Below the pieces are notes generated by a model. It did not search any database. It was not told where the DNA came from and was given only the letters and a program-made list of their open reading frames with translations. Below, in pieces: positions 55,541 to 64,000 of a stretch of DNA of 64,000 bases (the stretch's first letter is position 1; every line of letters starts with the position of its first letter). The DNA is from Lineolata rhizophorae (taxonomy: Eukaryota; Ascomycota; Dothideomycetes; Lineolatales; Lineolataceae), in assembly GCA_010093515.1 (NCBI GenBank), contig MU001693.1:116764-180763 (forward strand). The letters run 5' to 3'. The position numbers and the translations under genes are program-made.

Positions 55541-58063
55541 TCAAACCTTCTCCAGGACAGGCCCCACGGCGCGCAACCAATTGCGGCCCGCTAGATGGTA
55601 CGAACTAAAGAAGTCCTCGTACTCCAGGTCGTGAGGCGTCGTCTTGAAGACTTCGAGACCAGCAAAGCGATGGAAAAAGGTCCCGAGCGTGACATAGAGT
55701 TCGCAGTAAGCAAGACTAGATTGAATAGCCCGATGTACCACGCGACATCGGAAGCTGTTAGCATGAACGCCCACAGTTATGAGAAGGGAAAACGTCGTGA
55801 AAGTAGAGACAGCGATGCGTTAGGGCATATGCGGGCCCTTGACGTGGCGAGACTTTGGACCGCGATTGCTCGTGCACGGCGAGAACCAGTGTATTTCTTT
55901 CTCGCTATAGCGCGTGAAAGGTGGGTCCCGCGTCCATCGGAAGTCCCGGGTCAAGGTTTTAGGGGGTGGGGCGACCACTAAGGAATGCGGCTTGAAGGCG
56001 GGGGAAGCCGCGAGGAGGGGAAACAACGGGAAGAGGAACTTACGGCATGCCAACGCACTGCCTGCTGCCGCGGCCGAAGGGAACAATGTGCTTCTCCAGA
56101 CGGCGGAAGTCGGCAGGGTCCAGCCAGCGCTCGGGCGAGAACTTCATCGGATCGGGGAAGACTTCCGGGTTGCGGTGCATCAACCAGGAGCTCATGCCGA
56201 TAGTTGTCTAAGAATGGTAAGTGATAATCCGGCACAAAGACTAGTAACATCAAGATTTACGGCCGACGTACACCAGGGGGTATGTAGTATCCGTTGAAAT
56301 GGACACCCGGCTCAGGAGTGACTCTAGGCAAGCGTCCAATGACGCCGAAGGAAAGCCTTTGGTATAGTCAGTACCCATACATGCTACAACGGCGAACGCG
56401 TCTCACCTAAGAGCCTCTTTGATGACGCCGGTCTGCACAAAAGGGGTTAGCATTACTCAAGGGGGGTCCCAGGTTGTCAATACGCACAAGGTATGGAAGC
56501 CGTTCAAGGGTCAAGAAATCGAGAGTCGCATGAGGATCCGGAAAGGCGCTGAACAGCTCAGCCCGCAGCTTATCGTATATATCCCTATTGGCCATGATGT
56601 GGTACGCTGCTGTGGTCATAGCATTTCCTGCCCTTGGAGTTAGTGGTGAGCTTTCCCGATGGCAGCCTCTCGCCACATACCAGTAGTATCCGCGGCCGCA
56701 ACGAGAATGCTGTAGCATTCGTCTTTGAGCTCCATAGTGGATGGTACCGGGCGGCCAGGGTAATTCTCGGGCTTGAGGAGCTCCGTGAAAATCGTGGGCC
56801 GGGCTTCGGTGTCTAGCTTCCCGGCCTCCATGCGAGACCTGACATCCTCGATTTGATTCACGCCTTCCTATATGTTGCAATTGCTAATGAGCCACAGAGT
56901 TCTGTATACTCGTACAATAATACGTACCATTTGCAGGGCAAAGACTGTACCCAGCGGCTTGCTTAATTTCGGAGCAAGCCAGGGTGGGATCTTCAGGGCC
57001 AAGGGCTGAAGCCACCGCAGTGACTGGAATGTGTACATAGCGGGACCAATGCCACGGGCCATTACGAAGAAATGCGCGCCAAGGTCAGGCTGATCCATGA
57101 GATTGTAGCTCTTGTCAAAGGCATAGTCCGAAATAACGTCAACAGAGACGCATCGGAAGGCATGGTGGAGATCGACTGGCTTCGTCTCCCGGAGGCCTTT
57201 GGCCATGAGTTTGCACAACTTATCCGCCTTGTCCTGAACAATGCTTTCCAGCTCCAACACCATCTTACGCGAGAACATGGGATTCAAGGCGGCGCGCCTC
57301 CCCTTGTGGACTTCGTTCGATGGAGTTGAAAAGGTGGCATGAGGAATACAGAAGGACCCATAGAACTCCGGCGCTTTACCAAAGCGCGTTCCCATGTAGT
57401 AAATCTTGTCATAGTTCTCCGGGTCGCTAAGATGGACTTCGTTGGGATTGATACGGACGACCGGTCCTAAACAGTGGCGATGTTAGAGGCGAGTATACCA
57501 CGAGCGTAATGATATGAACATCATGGTTACACAGGACAACCAGAAGGGGACTAGCCCTCAGACAGCCACTCGCTTACTTCCGCCGAAAAAGCGAGAAGCC
57601 ACAGTTACACAACAGCTAGACGTTGGAGATTTCACTGGTAAAGACGCATTCGCTCAAGTGATACTAGGTAATTAGAGATGACATGGGGACGCCACGTAGA
57701 AGTAAAAATTTCCCGAGGTCACACTGCGCACCCAATGCACTCAACAGCAGGAGGGACCGAAGGATGAGATAAAACCGAGAATTACGAAAGCGGCGGAAGC
57801 AATAGAGAACTACTCTTAAAATTTGCCAACCAACCGTAAATTTGGTGCAATTGCTCAATTTTCTTGTAGTATTGAGCATTGTAAGCGGCCTGATACAAGG
57901 TCGTGACGGAGGCCAGAAAGGGCCCAGGAATCTTGGCTAGGGGATGGAAGAAACGTCGATAGACAACCCGCGTTGCGACGAAGGCCAACAGCGCGCCTGC
58001 GACAATGTACCAAGCGCACGGTGCCAGCTGTTGGACAGCTGCCGAAAGGATGGAGGACGACAT
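55541..58063 (-). CDS. Cytochrome P450, trichodiene-oxygenase-like (CYP58-type) monooxygenase
   Basis: Eight exons: 58063-57835, 57466-56928, 56867-56681, 56627-56488, 56432-56407, 56356-56272, 56207-56044 and 55715-55541, giving 514 residues; every phase closes. An N-terminal membrane anchor (about residues 17-35) is followed by the Pro-rich hinge KIPGPF (44-49). Then come VVRINPNEVHL and NPMFSRKMVLELESIV. The I-helix AAADTTG ends near residue 319; the ExxR pair is E371/R374 (KEALR); FSPERWLDP is at 425-433; the heme loop FGRGSRQCVGM (446-456) has Cys453 as ligand. Fungal P450s of this type oxidise terpenoids and other secondary metabolites with an NADPH reductase at the ER; the substrate is unknown. 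Introns 1 (368 nt, donor GTTGGT) and 7 (328 nt) are unusually long. The gene diverges from the methyltransferase gene. Confidence 0.93.
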
Positions 58064-59957
58064 GGGCAGCAGGTAAGGCCGGCAAGGCCGGCTAGAGTTC
58101 AATGGTCAGGCGGAGCACGACAACGGCGAGGTGCGTAGTGCAGGTCCAGAGCACCGGGAATGAAGGTAAGATGTCACAACGTGTCAGTCTAACAGGTGTC
58201 GGGAACCCAGTAGGTATGCCCTTCTTATACGGAGACTCCGAGCGGCGACAGAAGCCCCGCAGAAACAGCGGCCCAGGGTGAGGGCTACATGAAGGGCGGC
58301 GGAAGTGTGGGCTAGAGTAGAACTAGCGGCGGCAGGGGGAGGTGCATCGGTAGCGATAGCTTAATAAACAGCATCGGCATCTTGGGATTTGGATGGCATG
58401 AGCGCCATGAAACGGGGGTCAATGACAGCGGGCCAGACGTTCAGTTTGGCGAGCGTTCACGGCATTGGGCCTGGTAGCGAGTGGGGAGAGCGGCCACATG
58501 CGAGAAGGAAGGGATTCTGTCTAATCTGCACGGCCTAGAGACCGCAGCAAGGCACAGCAGGGCGGAGCAAGGAAGGCGGACATCTGATTGATATCGAAGC
58601 AGCCGCGCGAACGGGAGGGAGGGAAGCGGGACGGGAGAGGTCTGCCGCGCGTGGGCCTACTATGTATGCGCTTTCCTTGATGCAGCAGCTTCCGGGCGGA
58701 TGTCAAAGAGAAGACGAGCAGGAGTGGTGGCAGGGGAGGGCCGGCACCCACGGCCTGTCATTGAAGCCGGCTGCGGGCCGTTCCACGCAAGACCGGTCCC
58801 CACAAGCCAGTTCGGTGGCGCCCGTCTAAACCGCTCCTGGGGCTGTCAATTTGATCGCGGAGAGCCAGGGAAACGGACGCGAGCCTTCGGGCCCGCTTCC
58901 CCGTCGGCAAGCGCCAGCGGCTAGTCGCAATGGCCTATCTAGCCTGGGCCACACCTACTACATACGTACCATACCACCTCCGTGTGCCCCATGCGCGGGC
59001 CGCGGGTTGTCATCGAACTCCGTCGCCGACTCGCCATGTTCTCGTTCACTTGTGCGCGCTGCAGCTATCCGTATCACAGCTGCGCCGAGGGACCCAACGG
59101 TAGGACTGCGTCGACTGCCGGGCGCCGTGGACCCGCCCCGCGGCCGCAGTCCCACGGGCGACGGCCGAGCCGGCAGCCCTCGCCCACGGACAGACATTCT
59201 GCCTTCCCGTCGTCGACGTCAGATGAGCCGGGGGGAGCACGACCGCGGTTCCCGCTGCTGCATACGCGAGCGCTTTTCACCGCAGCAGAAGTGCCGTGAC
59301 TCGAATCGCCCCCGTCGGCGCGGCCGGCATGGGGGCGGGGCCTCGGTCCGGAGCGGCGTCCCAAAAGGGATGCAAAGGAAGGAAAGAAGGAGTCGCCATG
59401 CCTGGTACGGAGCACCGAAGAGTGCCGCTCGGGATGGATGACCTGCTGTGCCGCACCCACGGACAGAGGACGGGAGCTGTGATGGGGCCGCCCAGCCGCG
59501 CCGCGTCCACCGACGGACAAGGCCGCCGCCCAATACAGCGGGCTTGTGAAACACTTGTGCGTCCAGGCCCACGCGCGCCCCCGGGCGGAGACGACCTGGA
59601 CGGGCGCTTTCGACCGCCCGCGCTGCTTCGCGCCTTCTGTTTTCTGCCCGGCCTGCGCAAACGCCGGTCGATGGGAATCCCATAACCGCGGTCGGTGCGG
59701 AGAGCGAGCCCTGGGCCCCGGGGGACCAGCGAGAGCCGCCCGCCCGTGGGCCCCCATTAATAGCGCCTTCCTCGTCGGCTTCGGCGTCTATTCTTCTCCA
59801 GAAGGCCCTCGTCGCAAGCGCGCTAAGCTGCCCTCTGCCCCGATTCCCTTCACCGGTCGAGCCCGGGCTGCCCGCCCGCCAGTCGACCGCCGAGAGCCTG
59901 GCCCGCCCGAACCGCAGCCCGCCCGTTCCCGCGCATGCATTTCTCCCGCTGCCAATC
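58064..59957. promoter_or_regulatory. Divergent promoter region of P450 and methyltransferase genes
   Basis: About 1.9 kb of GC-rich DNA with no supported gene. Long frames on both strands are Arg/Pro-rich chance frames. It would control both accessory genes. Confidence 0.5.
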
Positions 59958-61479
59958 ATGGCCGCCGACAACGAGGGCATTGTCATTCCGGTCGTATGTG
60001 CCAATCGTGTTCGAGACGCGGAAGCGCTCCAGACGCCGATCTACTCACGCAAGCGTTGCGCTTGCAGGCACCGGACGACAGCGAGCTCGATTCGGCCTAC
60101 GGCGACGACGCCCTGAGTGATACAACCTCAATCACCTCGAGCATCTTGGCCCATCGCTATGAGCATGGCCGAAGGTATCACAAGTTCAGAGAGGGCGAGT
60201 ACTGGTCCGTGTTCCTTTTGCCATGTGGCTTCCCGCACTCGCCTGACTTGCTGCTAAACTCGGACTTCTTAGGGGGCCCAATGACGAAATACAGAACGAC
60301 CAACTTGACCTAGCGTAAGCTTCATGGACATGTGTTTCTCTATCGTTCGTGCTCCTGTACTCACCATGTTCATTCTCTAGCCATCACATGATGCGAATAC
60401 TGCTAGACGACAAGCTCTATCTTGCTCCCATTAGCAAAGTCAAAGTTTGTTCTCCTCCGCCGTGTATCCGACACCCGCGCGACTGATTCTAACGGCTTCT
60501 AAGCGCGTGCTTGACGTCGGGACTGGTACAGGTGAGACATGCGGATTCACGATGTGGCCTGAGGGATGAACCCGCTAACTCGTGGCTGATTAGGGATCTG
60601 GGCAATGCAAGTCGTCCCTGGTCCTTAAGACGCAGCTTCTAACCCTCCCCGATAGTGACTTCGCAGATGAGAACCCCGATACGGAAGTAATCGGGGTCGA
60701 CCTCTCGCCGATTCAACCTGAATTCGTACCACCAAACTGCAAGTTCGAGGTGGATGACTGTTGCTCGCCATGGACCTTTCCCGAGAATCACTTCGACTTC
60801 ATCCACGTTCGATGTATGTTCGGTAGCGTGAGCGATTGGCCAAAGCTGTACGAAGAAATTTATAAGTGAGTCTTAGGGCATCCGAACTGCTGCCGATTCC
60901 TTAACCCTGCAGCCAGAAGCAGCGACTGGCGTCTTTGCTTTCCGTTCCCTTTACTAACATGATCATAGCCATCTCGAACCAGGAGGATGGCTAAATCAGA
61001 TGGAAATGACCATCGAGTTCAAGTCCGACGATGACACCTTGGGGCCAGACCATTTGATGGTCAAATGGTCCGAACTCTTCATCGAAGCCGGTGAGAAATT
61101 CGGCAAGACTTTCAAGATTGCGGATCGGTGCAAGGAGTGGGTAAAGGAGGCCGGATTCCAAGACGTGGCGTACTACCGATACAAACTTCCCGTGGGTCCT
61201 TGGAGCTCGGATCCGAAAATGAAGGAGCTAGGAAGGTGGAATTATCTTCATTGTCTTCAGGGTGCTGAAGGCTGGGCATTGTTTCTTTTGACCCATGTAA
61301 TGGGTTGGAGGGTTGAAGAAGTCATGGCGTTGGTGGCGAAATTCAAGAGTGAGTTGAAGAACAAAAAGTAAGCGCGCTCTTTGCAACAGCAGCTATACAG
61401 GACATTAACCATCTCCAGAAATCACGCCTATTTTGAAATTGCCGTCGTCTACGGCCGAAAACCATCGTCAGCAATTTGA
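59958..61479 (+). CDS. LaeA-like SAM-dependent methyltransferase
   Basis: Nine exons: 59958-59993, 60068-60204, 60273-60314, 60381-60444, 60504-60531, 60594-60606, 60656-60865, 60969-61367 and 61419-61479, giving 329 residues. It starts MAADNEGIVIPV, followed by the acidic DDSELDSAYGDDALSDTTSI and SSILAHRYEHGRRYHKFREG, the typical front of LaeA/UMTA-type methyltransferases. SAM motif I is RVLDVGTGTGIWAIDFADEN (94-113), then EVIGVDLSPIQPEFVPPNCK, FDFIHVRCMFGSVSDWPKLY and HLEPGGWLNQMEM. It ends AYFEIAVVYGRKPS. Intron 6 (60607-60655) begins GCAAGT, a GC-AG intron; only this reading keeps GIWAIDFADEN in frame, and the exon before it is 13 nt. Relatives act as secondary-metabolism regulators or small-molecule methyltransferases. 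The exon 4 donor (60445) is the least certain boundary. Confidence 0.9.
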
Positions 61480-61915
61480 GGGAACAACCATTGCGGAGTT
61501 ATGTCGCGGCATGAGGATGGATAATTTTTTGGAATCCATTTCGGAGTTCATCGGTTCAACACTCCGGAAGAATTATGAGTCATGACCGCATTAGGTTGCC
61601 ATTAGAAAGGTGTCATGGAGGGTACCCTCGTTTCCAGGGCAATCAATGGTTTGACAGAGTTCTATATTAAGTGGATGGCTATCTGAGGTCTTCTACGGTT
61701 AGAAGTGCTTCACTGTCAACACGAAGCTCCATTCAGCTTCTCAGTTTTAATTTCTTCTTGTACTACCGTGATCTTTAGGCCACCATGCTATCGCTAATCT
61801 TCGGATACGTTGAGCATAGTATCCATGTCCAAGTTGCTAATCAAACAGTAGAGCATGTCCGATTCATCAAAGCCAAAAGAATAATGATGAATACCCCTCA
61901 TTCTTTATCTCCTTT
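61480..61915. other. Convergent intergenic region
   Basis: 436 nt of 3' flank shared by the methyltransferase and SDR genes. No gene is seen. Confidence 0.5.
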
Positions 61916-62953
61916 CTAATCTTCCAGGTTCATCATGACTGATTCTTCCAAAGTGGTCCAACCAGATCTCCCGAATCTCTTCAACAGCTCTACAGGACGT
62001 TTCTGAGGGACTGTCGTTTTGTCTCGTCCAATTCCTGGGAAGTCATCAGGAAGTGTCCTGTCAGGAAACTTCTTCCTGATAATATGCAGTACATCATTCC
62101 AGTTGTAGTGCTCGGCGCACGCAAAAATGCGTTCTCCGGCCACATCTTCGAAAGTTAGGGCCGCGACATGCAAACGTGCAACATCTTGAACGTCGACGAA
62201 GTACTGTGGCGGCAAGTCTTTCAAGAACGGCATCTCGGGAAAGCCATCCGTCAGCTCACGGATCCATCTCAAGGTGCTAGCGCAGCCTTGATCCTTCACC
62301 GACAATGGTCTCCCGAAGTTCGCGTTTGAGGCAATCGAATTGAAGACAAAGCTAAGCTTGCGCTCCTCAACGAACTTCCACGCCGCTTTCTCAGCAAGCG
62401 TCTTGGCCGCGGAATAAACGTCGAGTATCCGCTGCGCGGGTTCGGAAGGTGGCGGCGCGAAGGCGCGCCCGACTGCCTCGTCGTTGAACGTGGTCTCGTC
62501 GACCGTGCGCTCGAGGTCAGCCACTGCATCAGCGACGGCAGCCGTGGATGAGGTGAATACGACAGAGCGCACCGATGGCGCCGCTGCAGCGGCTTCCAGG
62601 ACGTTCGTCACGCCGCGAACAACCTTCGGGACCACAACGTTCACGTCGTTGAGGGTCGCCCAATCCATGACGGAGGCAACGTGCGCGATGCCGACGGCAT
62701 CCTTGACCGCCGCGTCGTAGGCGCCCTCGGCCGACATGTCCGGCACCACTGTCAGTTCGAACTTGTCTGGACCATATTTGTCGGCGAAGAAGCGTGTGAG
62801 CCAGGCGGACTTGTCGGCGTTGCGGACGGCGCCGCGCACCCTGTAGCCGCTGAGGAGCAGTTGGTCCGCCACGTGGCTGCCGATGAGGCCATTGGCGCCT
62901 GTCACCATAACGAGGGAGCCGTGAGGGAGACGGCTACTGCTGGGTGGAGCCAT
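61916..62953 (-). CDS. Extended SDR, dihydroflavonol-4-reductase / Gre2-like carbonyl reductase
   Basis: A single exon of 345 residues from ATG 62953. The NAD(P)-binding motif VTGANGLIGSHVADQL is at 18-33, with RGAVRNADKSAWL (40-52) carrying the Arg that in this family favours NADPH. Catalytic residues are Ser135/136 (FTSSTAAV), Tyr180 and Lys184 (DVYSAAKTLAEKAAW). FVDVQDVARLHVAAL is the usual substrate-domain motif. The length fits yeast Gre2 and fungal ketone/aldehyde reductases. Substrate is unknown; its position beside a P450 and a LaeA-like methyltransferase suggests reduction of a carbonyl in a secondary metabolite (inference). Confidence 0.92.
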   Translation of the reverse strand: MAPPSSSRLPHGSLVMVTGANGLIGSHVADQLLLSGYRVRGAVRNADKSAWLTRFFADKYGPDKFELTVVPDMSAEGAYDAAVKDAVGIAHVASVMDWATLNDVNVVVPKVVRGVTNVLEAAAAAPSVRSVVFTSSTAAVADAVADLERTVDETTFNDEAVGRAFAPPPSEPAQRILDVYSAAKTLAEKAAWKFVEERKLSFVFNSIASNANFGRPLSVKDQGCASTLRWIRELTDGFPEMPFLKDLPPQYFVDVQDVARLHVAALTFEDVAGERIFACAEHYNWNDVLHIIRKKFPDRTLPDDFPGIGRDKTTVPQKRPVELLKRFGRSGWTTLEESVMMNLED

Positions 62954-64000
62954 GGTTGCACAAGAACAATCGTGATCGTAATGGTGACTCTCAAGAGCTT
63001 AATGATACACTGTCGGTTGTTTCAGTCTCTTCAGCAGGCAACAGCAGAACCTCTTTATGTGTCTTGCTATGGTGCGAAAGTCGCTTTTACGTATATTAGA
63101 GCACTTAACGGCCGAACGCCCCACAACCAGTGATCGGCAGATACAGTTGCAAGTATTGCCTAAATATAGGCTCCTCAACAATAAACCATTACGAATACGG
63201 CATTCACGCCGAACAACTAGCTTGAATATTAATGGCCCCCAACTACAATTATAGCAACTGCCATGCTGTTCCAATAGTCGAGGGCACATCTGTACAGCAG
63301 CGTTCTTATGTTAGGCCACTTTTAACCACGTATATTGTGAAACAAATCAAAGTAGCACAAAATTCGAGAATTCGCGATCATCTCTCACGAGGTACATTCG
63401 CGCAATATCTCAAAGTCCCTTTGTCACACAGGCGGTGCAAGAGCAGACGTGAAACTTTTTGGAGTGAAGACGAGTTCCACGCGTCTATATATAAGGAAAA
63501 CCAGCGCACATAACGAAGACAAAATAGACCAAAGGTAGCGGTGCTAGATAGAATGAGTGGAGGAAAATTCCACTGGTGTAATTACTAGACCAGCCGCTAT
63601 CCTAGAGAGGGGGTGATTCGGCTCCTAGATATACATAACGTATTGCGTAGTCTCGAGTCATCTAAACTGGCGCAGCTGGAACGACTACTACAACGAGTCG
63701 CGGCAAAGTAGCTAAGGCTTTTTATTAATTTCTTGTCATTGTCTTTCAAAAATCCGCCCGGCTAACAGTAAGGATATCTACTGTATATGCCAACGGGAAC
63801 GCCATAAATTTCAAGGAGGTGGGATGATAGAGACAAACGGCTAGCACAAAAACAGTCGCCCCACTAAGTTATATACCGTTTTCAGAAACATCACTATCAC
63901 AGCAGCATACATAATAACGTAATCCACCACCTAGTGGCCCACACCACCTAGTGGCCCACCCAGCCATCCTGACGCGCCCATCAACTTACATCTCAATTTT
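62954..64000. other. Intergenic, right edge
   Basis: SDR promoter and AT-richer DNA to the window end. A TATATAA sequence lies near 63487. No gene is supported. Confidence 0.45.
63926..63959. repeat. 17-bp perfect tandem duplication
   Basis: ACCACCTAGTGGCCCAC occurs twice head to tail. Each unit contains the imperfect palindrome CCACCTAGTGG. Confidence 0.85.

Noticed and set aside
1-64000. CRISPR arrays, insertion sequences, rRNA genes and bacterial-type promoters or ribosome binding sites
   Set aside because: None seen; the window is eukaryotic nuclear DNA, and I found no regularly spaced repeats, terminal inverted repeats or rRNA sequence.

Overview
The window looks like nuclear DNA of a filamentous ascomycete, most likely a Sordariomycete. 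Coding DNA is GC-rich, introns are mostly 49-143 nt with GT-AG ends and CTAAC-type branch points, and there are no operons. The conserved genes are fungal: MDM34, COX7-like, cytosolic/mitochondrial ArgRS, DOA1/UFD3, COQ11, YAF9, an ECM15-like thiamine-binding protein, a PPR protein, a GT90/CAP10 glycosyltransferase, a P450 and a LaeA-like methyltransferase. One assembly gap of 155 N lies at 26324-26478.

Layout. 0-9 kb: a GT90 glycosyltransferase truncated by the left edge (-), a serine-rich single-pass membrane protein with two exons (-), nearly 4 kb without a supported gene, then a secreted PLC-like phosphodiesterase (-). 10-17 kb: ECM15-like (+), MDM34 (+) and a conserved membrane protein with a basic coiled tail (+). 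18-24.6 kb: a block of mitochondrial genes, with a PPR protein (-) divergent from a COX7-like subunit (+), followed by arginyl-tRNA synthetase (+), whose upstream ATG adds a mitochondrial presequence. 24.6-42.8 kb is gene-poor: one 1038-residue disordered protein (31077-34193) and one broken gene at 37742-38797 that carries three in-frame TAG codons and two frameshifts. 42.8-55 kb: BTB protein (-), DOA1 (+), an AT-rich island near 50.1-51.5 kb, COQ11 (-) and YAF9 (+). 55.5-63 kb: an accessory trio of cytochrome P450 (-), LaeA-like methyltransferase (+) and SDR/dihydroflavonol-reductase-like enzyme (-), resembling the tailoring part of a secondary-metabolite cluster; no backbone synthase is in the window.

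Function. Five genes serve mitochondria (MDM34 contact sites, PPR RNA factor, cytochrome oxidase subunit, ArgRS, CoQ biosynthesis). DOA1 and possibly the BTB protein belong to ubiquitin-dependent turnover, and YAF9 to chromatin. Exon boundaries were worked out by hand from reading phase, splice sites and family conservation. The most interesting items are the nonsense-riddled gene near 38 kb, the P450/methyltransferase/SDR trio, a GC-AG intron next to a 13-nt exon in the methyltransferase, and an in-frame alternative acceptor in YAF9.
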